Source: Armillaria gallica
Lineage: Eukaryota > Basidiomycota > Agaricomycetes > Agaricales > Physalacriaceae
Assembly: GCA_037576215.1 (NCBI GenBank)
Contig: JBANDB010000019.1
Span: 999,501-1,063,500, forward strand
Direction: 5' to 3'
Length of the DNA stretch: 64,000 nucleotides
The translations under genes and the position numbers were made by a program. The notes under the pieces were generated by a model. That model was not told the origin of the DNA. It did no database searches and saw only the letters and a list, made by a program, of their open reading frames with translations. This document shows, in pieces, positions 47,106 through 59,377 of the stretch (positions are counted from its first letter, which is position 1; each line of letters opens with the position of its first letter).

Positions 47106-47860
47106 AGAAAAAAATCAAGCGCGCCATAGCCGCCTGGCTCCTTGAAACCGACTCTGAGTCTGAGAACATAGATCACGAGGAGAACCGGTCTGCCGCTCCC
47201 AGCGCCGGGGAAATACCATCGTAGTTGATAGTCCAAACGAGGTTGACGACACCATCGTGCCAGCAAAAGTATGGCTAAAGTCACTAAAAAAGATACCTCT
47301 GGTTTGAACGATCTCGCAAGAATCAATAACTACTTCTTCCGTAGAGTTCTGAAGAAGCACAAGGGCTTCCCAATAGACTCGGCTACTGGCCTTGCTATGT
47401 CCCATGCACGGACGCTCCTCGCTGCATACAGGCATCGGGACCTTTTCTTACAGGATGAAGACTGTCCTCCGACCTCGGATATCGAGGCTGTCAATTCTCT
47501 TGTGGAAAAAAGCTTGGCAGCGACTGGTTGGTTACACGAAGTGTACTACAGATGGAAAGCCTATGCTGATGCAGTGGATATCGACATGGAAGCTCTTATT
47601 CTCTTAGAGATGCGAATTTTTGATAGATCGGAGGACACAAGAATCACGGGAAATCATCAGAGAGGATTAGATGTTAGTATGCACCAGGATAGTTGGTATC
47701 CATGGAGTAGCGATGGTATGGAGGGATATAAACAGGTGCGCAAAGGAAACGAGTTAGAACTTGAGGTCAGTCCATTTCAATTGTCTTGAGCAACTAGTCA
47801 GGTGAGGGCCACCACATCCGTGCGGCAGGTCCGAGTCCTATGCTTTCTAAGACCATCTAG
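47106..47860 (+). pseudogene. Hypothetical protein, HQDxWYP family, larger member with frame changes
   Basis: The N-terminal part reads KRAIAAWLLETDSESENIDH, changes frame to VVDSPNEVDDTIVPAKVWLK, then changes again at a 6-A run to SGLNDLARINNYFFRRVLKK. From 47290 to 47765 one open frame holds a helical stretch and the family block (DIDMEALILLEMRIF; GNHQRGLDVSMHQDSWYP). An intron beginning GTCAGT (47766-47806, or ending at an earlier CAG) leads to a last exon EGHHIRAAGPSPMLSKTI, stop at 47858-47860. The block is shared with the genes at 29.8 and 27.3 kb. Function unknown. The two frame changes lie at a G run and an A run, so sequence error is possible. Confidence 0.5.
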
Positions 47861-49600
47861 CCACTTCGCCACGTACATGGCCTGGGACTTCGAATTTTTA
47901 GCATTGTTTGGGGCTCGTTTGGGAGGTCATGCCAAGACTATAATGGTCTCCTGGTGACAGCGGCGATAGAAGAGACGCAGTACCATTGGACATTGATACT
48001 ATACACGTTGACAAAGGGTTTTTCATCAAGGGCTCGTTGAGCTGCTGTCTACAAAAAAGAATTCAGACATCGTTGATGACGTTGGGAGTAGCGGGAGTCT
48101 CATTGGATTTGCTTTAAATCTCAAGGAATGATGAGATATAGCACCAACACAGGTATATTGACGAATGATCGACGACTTAGCACCGATATCTCACGAAGAA
48201 TGCGGCAGTCTTATCTTCAGGTGAGCAATTTCATGTTGATATTAGGAGTAAAACCCTCTGTTACGGGTCTGACAGTGAACAATTTCCGTAGGCTAGTGAG
48301 AAATGTGCATAAACGAAACACATAGGATCAACATGAGAAGCACGCAATAACACTGGCCACCAAGGTGTAACCTTGCGGAGTAACATATCAGTGGAGGCAT
48401 GACAAGAGTCATGTCCGTTCGGCAATCATAAATCCCCTCCAACACGCGAACGGGACCATCTAGGACTACGGAGGAGTTATAAGGAAGGGTAAAAAGAGTG
48501 ACCTATAGGTTATAGAAAATGACTCACTGAAACCGTGCTCTTCAGCCAGCCAACATAGTAAAGATTCTGTTCCTTCGTGAATGGGGTACCCGGTCGGGGA
48601 CGTCTTCACAATTTCAGCAACTTGCGACTTGATCTGGGAGCGGGAAACACTTACGAGGCTGAAGAGCAGGTGTCTAGTCAAGGACAACAATTGAGGAACA
48701 CACCAGTTGCTTACCATGGTGGATCATCTGGCAGGGGGATGATCTCCCTCTCAACGACCTCGTTTAGGTCTTTACAATGAAAGTCTGGAAAGATGTAAAC
48801 GAAATGCTCATAAAAGTGTTCCTTGGAGACATACCAGGATCTTGCTTGGGATGAGATGAAACTTGATGGAATGTTGTTCTCCCTTCACATTGAGTAGTGT
48901 GCAAGTGTTGAGGCTGAAACCTTGCATCATGCGGAATGACGAGGTGGGCCTCGATCGGGCATAACCCATGTAACCATATGGACAGCTGGAGACATCAGTA
49001 AATGTACGAATACAATGATCGCAAATCTGAAAACTGAAAAATTCCTATGTGCACCAACCCTCCTTGAAGAACCCCATTATGAAGCTCAGGCTTCACCTCA
49101 TGTGCGACGGGGATTGGCATCTTGGATGATGAAGACCGGGCCATTGTTCCTGATGATATTCTAATTTCCATTAATAGAAAAACCGTGTGCATCTCAAATA
49201 GCATCCACTGAAAATTTTGACTGTGCTTCCAAGGACAAGCAACTAAAGCACATACCGTGGTCCCGGAGATCTTTGAACCATACTGAACTGTAGGAGGCAT
49301 CCATCAAGACAGGCATGAAGGTGTATTTTTTGCGCTGTCATCGAAGACCCTGAAGTACCCATAGACGCCTGCCTCGCACTACACGTTCTGGAATTCACTC
49401 ATGGTCAAACCAGTGGATCTTCTCATGCCATCACTGCAGAAGGTGTGATAGTGTCAGATTCCAGACATCTGGTCTTGTCGGTTGATGTCTTTCCTTGAAT
49501 GATTTCACTGCTGATGTGAGAGAAGTCATCGGGGAAGAGTACATGGTGTTCCAAGGCTTACCTAGGTTTTGAATTATGACAAGGAAAACATCAGTCTACA
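47861..49600. other. Unassigned, transition to CpG-poor DNA
   Basis: Short frames only, for example minus-strand 48995-49300 without a recognised motif. CpG density drops toward the 3' end, where the long repeat block starts. Confidence 0.35.
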
Positions 49601-49608
49601 ACACTGCG

Positions 49609-52205
49609 TGTCACAAGAAACCCTCAAAACTCAAGAGTGCGTCCACAATGACACAATATCTCTTATTCTCAGGGTAGAGCGCAGTCAACCAATCACTCAA
49701 ACCATACACAAGTCCCCTGCTAAGCTTTTTATGCCTCATGCGCTACTCAAGTCACTCAAATGTTATAAATAAAAGGTATATTCTCTCACTTGAAGCTACA
49801 AACTAAACCCGAAGCTAGAGCGGTAAGCTGAGGGCTTGCACGCTCCTACAACGGGGGTCCAAAACTTGTACACTACTACTACACTATGGTATTTATACTA
49901 TGCACTCTACCTATTAATACAACCTTAAATAGTAACTCATGGCTGGCGTAACTTCCTTTCCTGAGTCCCAGGCATGTTGCCATAATCACGCCATTGCTTG
50001 GCGCTTACTCAGAGCTCCGGCTCAGGGCCAGATCCTGGTCTCTCAGCTGCGCGACATCGGTTAACTGCGCTATCCGTGCATACTGATGTCGTCTAGTATT
50101 TCCTCGGAGTTATAGCCTACCCCATGACTCTTATTTATGGTAATAATATCTTCTAGTGATTTCCATGGTCTTCTAGGACCACAAGCATCTAGTCTAGGCC
50201 TGGCGCTGATGTGCTCGGTAACGGGCAGCGCGCAAATGAAAATAGTGTCTAGATCGTCAATCTAGATACTAAATCACACACACACACACACAATCACCAA
50301 TATTAAGTTTGAGGGTGAGTACGATAGAAGCACTCGTGGTGTACGTAGATTTCGATAATCAATTGGGTTTTGCTTTAAAACAACTTCGATTCAAGTCTAG
50401 AAGTGTTTACACAAGATACACTAATCGCGATAGCGAGGTATATGAATGTGGGGGGGTTTGTAAGGTATAATTTGAGTGGCTTAGACTCGAAACAACTTCG
50501 TCTAGAAGAGCTGGTAAGGCTTTAACTAGGGAAGCTCTAACAATCAAACAATCAAAGACCTAGAGGTCTACAAAGAGCATAATTGCTCTGGAGTACACAG
50601 ACTCAATTACAACACAAGCACACACACTTGCAACAAAGAACCAAAGTTCTACAAAGAGTACACAGACTCTACAAAGAACACACAGGTCCTGGCTTCAAGT
50701 ACGAGACTTGCAAAGAGTACACAGACTCTAGAGTACACTGACTTGTTAACTGTTCGAACTTAAAGTGTTCTAGGGCTTATTTCACTTCAACTAGGCAACG
50801 TCTTCGGTCTGTGGTCGACTTAGCACGTCTAGATCACTTTAGTTGGTGAGGGAGCACGAGGCCTTTGTATGCGGAGCAGTTCAATTAACTAGCAAGGCGC
50901 AAATGTGGGGACAACTCTTCTTCCTACTTAGTTCTTCTAGATTACTTATAGCCGCCCTTTTGGGGTTGACTTGGTAAACTTAATTCACTTCAGTCGAGGA
51001 TATGCAATTTAAAACCAGTGATTGATTAGGTAGCTATAAGGCTACTAGCACAAACACGGGGGAATGCTTTCCTGCCGTTATGTGTCTAGTCGCTGCTAAT
51101 TTATACGATTCCTAGTCTAGGTATAGGAGCTTGTATCTAAAAGTAATTATGGTACGAGCTTTGGGTATCAATACAAATGATGAGTAATTAATTTACAAGG
51201 ATTGCGCCATTCCGAGGTTTCTATTCAGTTGGACGGAATGACTAGCGGTCATTCTATTGCCGAGGAGTGTCCTGATGGTCCATAGGAACTCCTTGCTTCT
51301 CCTTCATGCCTTGCCGTGTGGATTCCTATTCAATACTATGAATTGTGCAGTATTTTGAGGATGTAACCACCAATCATGATCGATTGTCGGACCGAGATTG
51401 TATTTGCTTCGATCACTGCGTGATCTTTAACTATCTTGGCGCCAAGCGTCGGTTATTCAGTTATTCCTAGTTTTTAGTTGTGTTCTAGACTAAGTTCATT
51501 TTACTGTGTGTATCATTGGGGACTTAGCAATCCTTTTCTAGGTTTATTCAAGTCGTCGAGATGACGAGTCATCTAGTCCTTCTGTGTTCTGCTTTATTGT
51601 TTGTATCTCATCTCGATGTGTCCCTTGGTGCCGACTGTAAATAGTCTTGTTTTGGGCAGGGAATAGCATTCAATGTTGAAGGCTTATAGAGTTGACTCAT
51701 CTAGATGTCACTTCTAAGTCTGTTCTGACACTGTACTGCTCACTATCTTATGTAGTATACTAGCTATCAGTGTAAACCCTTCACTATAGCTCTCTGTACC
51801 GCTTGTAGACTGCGCTATTTGATAGAAAATCGCAAAATCTACGGGTAGCCTGATACCAAGCGTATCAGCGCGCATCAGCCAAAGTCAGAGACATCGGTCT
51901 TACTTCAATTCCAAACATTCTGAGGTCTAGAGCGCTAGTTCCCTGCATGGCAGTGCCTCGTGCATCATAGATCAAGGTTGCATGAAGTATCAATTCTCTC
52001 CTGAGCTTCACTGGTTCCATTCTTAGCGCGCGTCTTCCGTGCATTGTCAGTGTACTCAATGTCAAGTGCTGGGGCTTTAGACTTAGTGTGACCCTTATGG
52101 TATCACTCTGCAGTTAAGCCTTGCGCTCCACCAAGCATCACTCAAGGAACTTCATTGTCTGCACTTAGTACACTGCGCTCTAAGGTATATCTCATTGCTT
52201 TGGTC
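49609..52205 (+). repeat. Long direct repeat, copy 1 (split by an insertion)
   Basis: 49609-50202 aligns with 63069-63662, and 51872-52202 aligns with 63669-64000, in the same order and orientation. The first copy keeps CG dinucleotides where the second has TG or CA: GCGCGACATCGG here against GGCATGACATTGG there. No ORF is conserved. The two parts of copy 1 are separated by a 1.67-kb insertion. Its role could be a long terminal repeat or a dispersed repeat; the outer ends are not defined. Confidence 0.85.
50203..51871. mobile_element. Non-autonomous DNA element, 1.67 kb, with about 24-bp terminal inverted repeats
   Basis: This segment is absent from the sister repeat at 63.66 kb, so it is a true insertion. 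Its left end GCGCTGATGTGCTCGGTA and the inverse of its right end, GCGCTGATACGCTTGGTA, match at most positions. A target duplication is unclear. It contains a (CA)9 microsatellite at 50275-50292 and repeated ACAAAGAGTACACAGACTC units around 50570-50730. There is no ORF over 70 codons. Superfamily undetermined. Confidence 0.7.
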
Positions 52206-52495
52206 TCTAGGTCTTATAAAATGTATGTATTGATACATTTCGCGAAATTACATGTGTGAACACTTTTTAAGCATGTCATCATGAAGCGTGGTGTGGGTGT
52301 CATAGCAGTAGTATACTTGTCAGTATGAAGATGTGGGGAGTGCAAGGCATGGAGGTTGTCATAGTTGTGATGGAATTGGAATACTGGTTCCGGTTTCTCA
52401 CCCACAGGTTTGTCACATCATATCAAACATGTTCAGACATTGATTGTGGAAAAACATAAATAGTACTGGCTACTAAACAGCACTATGCTACATGA

Positions 52496-53263
52496 TTGGA
52501 TGCTCATCCTCAGGCAGTGCTCTCCACTCAGCCAGGAGAGCCTGCTGACTATCCTCAGGGATCTGATCAGCCTCTTCTGCTTCCCACTCTGCCCACATTC
52601 GATCCACAAAATTCGTCACCTCTGGGCTGGGAATCATCAACACTCAGCACTGCAGGCCAGGGTGAGTGTATGCCAGGTTCTCACATTGATAGCACTCCCA
52701 TTCAGCAATCTTCACTCTGCATATGAGATCTCTGGCCTCAGCATCCTGTGCAGCACATCATGCAGCATGTACATGTACTGCCTGCTCCCTCCAGGAGATC
52801 AACTGTGCTGGGGGAGGCAGTGGAGGCAGCAGCGGCAGAGGAGGAGGAGGAGGAGGAGGCAGGGGTGGATCCACCAAAGGATGGGACTGCAGCATCCAAT
52901 TCAGCATCCAAATCATATCCTAGAAATGATGTTGATGTCAGATCAAGCGAACACAGATCACAACATAACATACCTCCTGTTGTGCCTGGAAATACCAAAA
53001 TTGGGTGGTGTCTTGAACCTGCTGTGTGGCCCATCAGTTGTCCCATTTCCACTGGAAGTCAACCAAGAAGATTGACACTGCCAGTCAGCTCATTCCCACT
53101 GCTGTCAAGTATTGAGGTGCTCTCTCACAGAAGAGCTCATGCTGGTCAGCATTGTAGTGGAAGACAAACAGGGCCTAGAACCAATAAGATGTCACAGGGG
53201 TTGATTGTTGCAAGAAGAATTATGTTACCTGAACCATTTCCAATTTTGTTTTCTGCTGAGTAG
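52496..53263 (+). pseudogene. Low-complexity protein frame with one in-frame TGA
   Basis: One frame runs from about 52496 to TAG at 53261-53263, with a single TGA at 52724-52726 between PIQQSSLCI and DLWPQHPVQHIMQ. The stop could be CGA-to-TGA. The N-terminal part is Pro/Gln/Ser-rich, the middle has a Glu run (GAG/GAA codons near 52830), and the end is basic. No domain is recognised. It lies inside the CpG-depleted block, on the same strand as the two Cys-cluster genes, and may belong to the same mobile unit. Confidence 0.45.
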
Positions 53264-54968
53264 ATGCAAAGCTTCTGGGCCTCACGAATGCATGGGTAGT
53301 ACCGGGTCCATCTGAAGAACTGTACAGTTCAGGAACATATGTATCTATATGGGAAGGTCAGGATCATGTGAACATGCTGTGTGCAATGCTCTAATTTGAA
53401 TAGACAAGCACGAGGGAATGCCAAATATACAATTTTTTCTTGTAAGAAACAGGGTATTTACATGCATGGTATCAAAAAATGAGGAGATTTTATGGCATTG
53501 GAGGTGGAGAGATGCCAGCACCATTCAGACCTTTATCACTTGATGACCCTTCCCACCCTATCCTTGCATCCAACTGTCCCTACCCAGCCAAGTCTCAATT
53601 ACTCGACTGCGAACTATCTCTGATCCAATCTCCAGATCCCCATTGACCAGGAGACACCCCCCCTGGATCATCACTACTGCCTCAGACTGGGCTATCGGGT
53701 AGCCCCCACTCATGAGGACTTGGCCATGCAGCTTCTGCCTGGCCCAACTGATCTATATGAACCAGCCCTTTGGTAGGGTCAGGGGTGGTGGGATGTGCTG
53801 GTTCCCCATCCTCGCTGATGAGCCTCCAGGCTCTGTATGCTCAGAATTCGCGGATCTATCCATTTATCACCCAATACCTTCAAAATGATGTCATTATAAT
53901 CCTCACACACTCCATAACACTGCCAACACTTGATAATACCATGGATTTTCGCAGTATAAGCCACAAACATTCAGATACAGTCCTTAAACCGTGACATCCA
54001 CTTCTAACGCACTCTGTTATCCTTCCCAGCTCGCCTCGCATCACAATTACCATATCCCATCATGGCAAGGCACCTTTGATCGACAATCATCCTAAAACAG
54101 GGTTGTTACATCACTCAGAAGCATCTGGTTGATGTGCTCATCAAGCATTTAATGAAATGATGTGATTGATGCAAGTACCCTCCCAGCTACAATAATTACA
54201 GCTATGGCAACTATAGACCATGTTTACTAAGGCTGTTACAGTGCCAAGACTTCAAATTATCATTGCCCCATGCATACACCTTAGCACGGCAACTGCAGCT
54301 CAATAATCTGCAGCTAAACAGCACCTCATGATCTGCTCATCACTCAATAAAACCACACGGTTCGCATCCATACACGGCAACATCAAAGACTTGCTGTTAC
54401 TTTAGAACCACAGATACCATATGTTTACTATGGCTATTACAAAAGCCAAGGACTTACAGCCTTACTAAGGCTCCAAAGAATATTCTATTTATAAAATCGT
54501 ACTTGTAGTATAAAAACTAGGTAGAAACCGCATTTTTGGAGCTAGTTCTTACCCAGTTGATGAGGCTACGGCATTACCAGTCAGCTATGGTTACTCCAAG
54601 TTATTCCCCACCGCTTGCTTTACTCTTTAAACGTTGTTGGTTGCACCAATACATGAAATCTTGCATCAATAACTTGCTTTTGTTTTTTAATGCCACAACA
54701 TTGCTTCGCTTTCACCACATAGGATTGTTTCATCGCTTTCACCTTCTACATCGCCATCATTTTCATCACCCAGTTCAGTATTGCCTCTGTGTAGGCCCAG
54801 TTCAGCTCCATAGGATCACCCTCGTCTTTATCATTGTTCAGAGTTGCCATGCATCTATTGCCCCAGCACCCCACTCAGCACCTCAGTTGCTACGATTTCT
54901 ACCAGTTTCTTGCAGTCTCCATATGTTTATTGCTATTGTTTCGACTCACAATATTAGGTACACCCCAA
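53264..54968. other. CpG-poor non-coding DNA
   Basis: No supported gene. A 148-codon plus-strand frame at 54536-54982 is low-complexity (His/Leu/Phe) and judged spurious. The sequence is rich in TG and CA and poor in CG, like the rest of the block. Confidence 0.4.
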
Positions 54969-55260
54969 GCCACGTTTACTAGGCTATTTTGACGTCTCTC
55001 AGTCCATTGCCACGATTCCTAGTCCTCCCCCACAATTTCTAGCTCATTGCTACGATTTCTAGAGCATTGCTATGATTACCAGTCCTTCCACACGATTACT
55101 CGTCCTCCCCCACGATTACTAGAGCATCGCAACGTTTTCTAGCACCTCCCCACGTTTTCCAGTCTCTCCCCATGTTTTCTCGACCATTGCTACGATTTCT
55201 AGACCCATTTTTGTGGTCTCTAGACCGTTTTCACAGTTCCTATCACAGTTTCTTGGTATT
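54969..55260. repeat. Minisatellite, about 20-21 bp unit, about 12-13 copies
   Basis: Degenerate tandem units follow the pattern CATTGCTACGATTTCTAGnn or CCTCCCCCACGATTACTAGnn. The two variants alternate irregularly. The units keep a near-constant 20-21 bp period and an ACGATT core. It does not preserve a reading frame. Confidence 0.8.
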
Positions 55261-55648
55261 CAAGTCATACCAGATTCTGTCCCTTCTCGTTTATTGAGAT
55301 CCTTCCTAGCTTACAGCCAACGTCTATTAGTACTCCTTGACCAAGAGTACTACTTCGCTGACTTAAAGTTGCAGTGTATCTTGCGTTATTGAGGAATTGA
55401 CCGCATGGAGGTGCACCGAACCACTCGCAAACACATTGCCTTGATTGCTGTGTTGCTATGTTAATTTCCTAAGCTCCCTCTGAGTTTTGGGTGTTGCCAT
55501 TGCCATGGAAGTCTACGCTCATCATCGCTGAATACATCCATCTCATTATCCCAGCCCTTGCCAAGGGAGGTCAAAGCCTCTGCCAGTGCCACAGGTGCAG
55601 CTGCACTGCACCTATGAATGCTACTTTAATAGATCAAATAGTGTCAGT

Positions 55649-56061
55649 AGGATGAACCAAAATGTATTGGCAGAGATATAAGGAGATCTTTCTGAAAATG
55701 AGAAGGAGCACCCTCCAGATTTCGATGTTCTGATCATCCCATGGCCTGGGGACTATCAGATTCGGATTCCTGGACTCAAAAAACCTTAGAATCACCAATC
55801 ATCCTTGGGGGTCATGTGTCAAAACTCTGAAGTAATAGGTGTGCTATTAGTTATGCACAAAGATATACTGTGCACAGATATTGCACTATTAAAAATGACC
55901 CCCAAGGATGATTGGTGATTCTAAGGTTTTTTGAGTCCAGGAATCCGAATCTGATAGTCCCCAGGCCATGGGATGATCAGAACATCGAAATCTGGGGGGT
56001 GCTCCTTCTCATTTTCAGAAAGATCTCCTTATATCTCTGCCAATACATTTCAGTTCATCCT
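55649..56061. repeat. Long inverted repeat: 167-bp arms, 79-bp loop
   Basis: The arm 55649-55815 is the reverse complement of 55895-56061 with about 3 mismatches in 167 positions. Arms of equal length flank a 79-bp loop (55816-55894). A transcript would fold into a near-perfect hairpin. The arms encode nothing recognisable. Possible origins are a foldback transposon, or a recent inverted duplication; a transcribed hairpin could feed small-RNA production, which is inference. Confidence 0.95.
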
Positions 56062-56663
56062 AATCTTTTGTACACACCGTTATACAATATATATTGTGTA
56101 TTCTATAGCAGAAATACCTTCTCCGACATTCAGAAATGCGAGATATATCATATTTCGCATATTTTCACTACCACATTTTTTACCACAGATTTAAAACATT
56201 TTAAATGTGTTCCTGGTGCGTTCTGGGGGTTTTCAAGGTCAAGGAACCCATTGGTCAAGTTTTTGAAGCGATCCAATGCATGTAGTACCCCCAAAACGCG
56301 AATTTTCGGTGATTTTTCACTATTTTATCCTTTTTACCCCCTCCCCAGGGCCCCCATACCTCACCAGAGGCTTTGCTTTTATGTTATTTATGTTTATGCA
56401 TATACTAGTACCATCCCCTAACCCACACAGTAGCCTGAGGAAGCCCAAAATGAGCCAAAATGCGAATTTTGTCCGAAAATAGCCTGATATTGATGCCATC
56501 AATGCTATGGGAGAGCCAATTCTAGGTGCAATTGATGGGCCAATTTGACCAGCCCAATAAGGGAAAAAAAAGTGCACCAAAGTGCAGCAAAGAGAGGGCC
56601 CAATTGGGATATTATAAATATAAGAGAGAGAGGCCATATAGGGAGATGATTACATTAATATAT

Positions 56664-56762
56664 AATGCTAGTATGGTATAGTGGCTAGCATGTCTGCTTG
56701 GAAAAGTCATGTGATATTATTAAAAATCTTTTTAAGAGTCTGAGTTCAATTCTTGGATCTGT
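56664..56762 (+). other. tRNA-like sequence (decayed tRNA or SINE head)
   Basis: The stretch GGTATAGTGGCTAGCAT resembles a tRNA D-arm/A-box, and GAGTTCAATTCTTGG about 70 bp on resembles a T-arm/B-box, with a longer than normal gap between. The acceptor stem is not convincing. It is probably a tRNA-derived repeat or a dead tRNA rather than a working gene. Confidence 0.3.
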
Positions 56763-57197
56763 CTGATTTTCTGAGATGTCATGAGTTGGGCTGCTGACTA
56801 ATATACCCCATAATCCTGAGAAATTGAATATTTTCAACTGACACTCATATTGTCTTTTCACTATTTGTCAACTGACACTATTTAAGTAGAAATCTAGCAT
56901 GCAAGGCTGCTGACTTGTACTTTCTAGCTTGATTATAATCTGGATGTTGTTCTTTTGCTGGTCTATTATATGGTTAGACACTCCAAGGCAACCATCTTGC
57001 CTTCCCAGTCACATCAAGACACTACAGTAGCCAGTTCTTGAGTAACAACACTGACTCCTTTGCCTGCATCTTCAAAAGCTACAACTCCAATTGTGCTGCT
57101 TCCACAGACATGAGTTACTGGGCCAAATACTTCAAAGCACACACCTCCCCTGCATAATCAAAATGTTGGGGGCTCTGTGCCTTGCCTTAACTTTACT
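56763..57197. other. Upstream region of the first Cys-cluster gene
   Basis: Non-coding, CpG-poor. It includes the probable promoter of the gene starting at 57198; no TATA-like element stands out. Confidence 0.3.
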
Positions 57198-59222
57198 ATG
57201 GCTAGTCCTAATACACCTTTGTTTTTGAATACTCCAGCACCTGCAAAGGCCAACTCTCTTAGTCAACTTTAAACACCATCCAAACCCCAGGCTCCAAATA
57301 CTATGATGCCCAGGTTGCAGGTTGCTTTACCTCCTGCTGATAAAACTCCTGGAACACAGCAGAAGGTGAAACCGCATCCTGTCACTACTGGGTCTGCACC
57401 ATCCAACAATGTCACATTGCAGCCTACCATTCCTTTCAAGCCTGCATCCAATTCTGCTGTGGCTAAAACCAGTGTTCTTGTTCAGACTGCCTACCATAAC
57501 TCAGGGTGGGGTTCTCCTGCATGGACTCCTCTTTCCTTAACTGATGTTTCTCCTCTCAGTCTTACTGGCCTCAACGTTTCTTTTCCTCCTGACCCAACTT
57601 CTACACTTTATCAAAAACCTGAGGTATTCATGTTCGGTCCACCTACTCATCCTCCCAGGTCAGAGGCATCATTGAAGTGATCCTCATCACGTCTTTTGAC
57701 CATGGATGGTATGTTTTCTTGCTGGTTACTCAATCCCATGGTGACTTACTTTTTATAATGGCTACATGATCCTCCATTGTCCCAGGGCCCAATCTCATAC
57801 AAGAAGGTAGCATTGGTCTGCCTCATGGTGTTCACGAGCCCTTATTCTTCCCTGGTACAGATGAAGAAGAAGAACAAGTTTGCAGAGATTTAGTGGAGGA
57901 CAGTCAATTTGGAGAGGAGGTTGCCAGTACTGATAGTGAAGATAATGATATGCAAAGTTGGGATAATGAGGATGCCCACAGCAGTGACAAGGCTATGAGT
58001 CCTCATCCCACCAAACTGGCTCACCGCCTTCATCAAGAACTAAAAATTTCATTCGTATTTGACGATACTACCAGAGATTTTGTCAATCCTCATCCTGCTA
58101 TATTCCTTTCTAGGCCAGCTGTCCCACCTTCTCAAAGTCAGGACATGTGATGGTCTACTCGTCCCCATGTTTCATCTAATTCAGATGCCATGTACCTCAA
58201 ACTTGCTCAAGAGGCCAAGTCTGACACAATGAAGAAGAAGAAGACCACCAAAGGCAAAAACAAGGCTACTGAGACTGCTGTTCCTTGTAAACGAGCTCAA
58301 GATGATGACAATGGTACCCCAAATGTCGAGAAACCGGCTATGAAGAAACTGAAGTCCAAGGATGCCCAGGTTGCTGACGATCAGGGTATGTAACTTTTTG
58401 GAAGTTTTGTCCACCAATTAAATTTCTTTGACTAGTTGTCCATGCTACTCCTGCAGTTCGCAAACGTGGGTCTGGTCCTTCAAAACCACCAGCTGTGACT
58501 TTGGGCATCAGTGGTGGTGGTTTTGGAGAGAAGGTCCCTTCAACCACAAAGGCCATTGAGAATGGTCTCAAGAGTATCAGCATCCTCGAAGTCAAAGAGG
58601 ACTTTGGTACATTTGTGAAGGTAGATGGTCATTATTGGAATAAGGAAGTCGCTCCTTTTATGTGGGAACGTGTAAGTAACATTTTAGTTTTCGTTATCCA
58701 GAATTAACTTGGTATCTCCAGTATACTGCACCTTGCGACCACTGCAAGCGTCTGAGTACACAGTGGTGCAAACTCCTGACTAATACTTTCATTTGCATGC
58801 ACTTCCATTACTCCAAACTGCCTTGCAAGGTTAACAGCATCCCAGCTCTGAACCCCATCAATCATTACTGGCCCAAGAGCTACCATTCGTGTTGTTCTTT
58901 TGTTCTTCATTGAACTACTAACTTGATGTCTCTTCTAGAGACTCTGAACACTTTCGAGGGGGCCCTTGACACCTTAGCCCAACACACTGACTCCATTGAG
59001 GACATCATTGTCAACTACATGGCCGGTCTCAATGCCTTGGCTCAGCTCAATGGTCTTCGAGTTCAAGCCAGGTGCCTTTGCAAGTGTGCCAATTTTGAGG
59101 GCAACACAGCCAGTGAAGAAGGCAAGGATGATGATGCCATGGATGATGATGATGAAGCACCAGAGGAGGTCACAGAGGGAGTCTTTGGTCCTTCCAAGAA
59201 AAGGAAGAATAAGTCCTGTTGA
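57198..59222 (+). pseudogene. Cys-cluster protein A with three in-frame stops
   Basis: The frame begins MASPNTPLFLNTPAPAKA and runs on through Pro/Thr-rich, acidic (DSEDNDMQSWDNEDAHSSD) and Lys-rich (KKKKTTKGKNK) segments. A block GTFVKVDGHYWNKEVAPFMW follows, then a cysteine cluster APCDHCKRLSTQWC..FICMHFHYSKLPC (CxxC-x7-C-x8-C-x2-H-x5-C). The C-terminus is helical, with an acidic patch and a basic KKRKNKSC end. Introns start near 57712, 58386, 58673 and 58865. Stops at 57270-57272 (TAA), 57678-57680 (TGA) and 58148-58150 (TGA) each lie in otherwise continuous frame and fit CAA-to-TAA or CGA-to-TGA. The cluster probably binds zinc and may bind nucleic acid. I cannot name the family; the repeat context suggests a mobile unit. 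Confidence 0.6.
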
Positions 59223-59377
59223 GCTACAGGATTGAGGTTTCTTGGTTGTTGGCTGGCATCATCTCTTGGGAGCTAGGCTCCAATTATTTTTGAACTTTTT
59301 ACATATATAGACTGTATTGTGTGCCTATGGGCCAATATTCTAGTTGTACTTGCATGTAACCACCCCAAAGAGAGTGA

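Noticed and set aside
54536..54982. 148-codon plus-strand frame rich in His, Leu and Phe
   Set aside because: Low complexity, leads straight into a minisatellite, and has no homologous features; judged non-coding.
55912..56421. 169-codon plus-strand frame
   Set aside because: Its first 150 bp are the right arm of the long inverted repeat, so the frame is a by-product of that structure.
56664..56762. Functional tRNA gene
   Set aside because: Box-like motifs are present but the acceptor stem and normal anticodon arm are not, and the spacing is too long.
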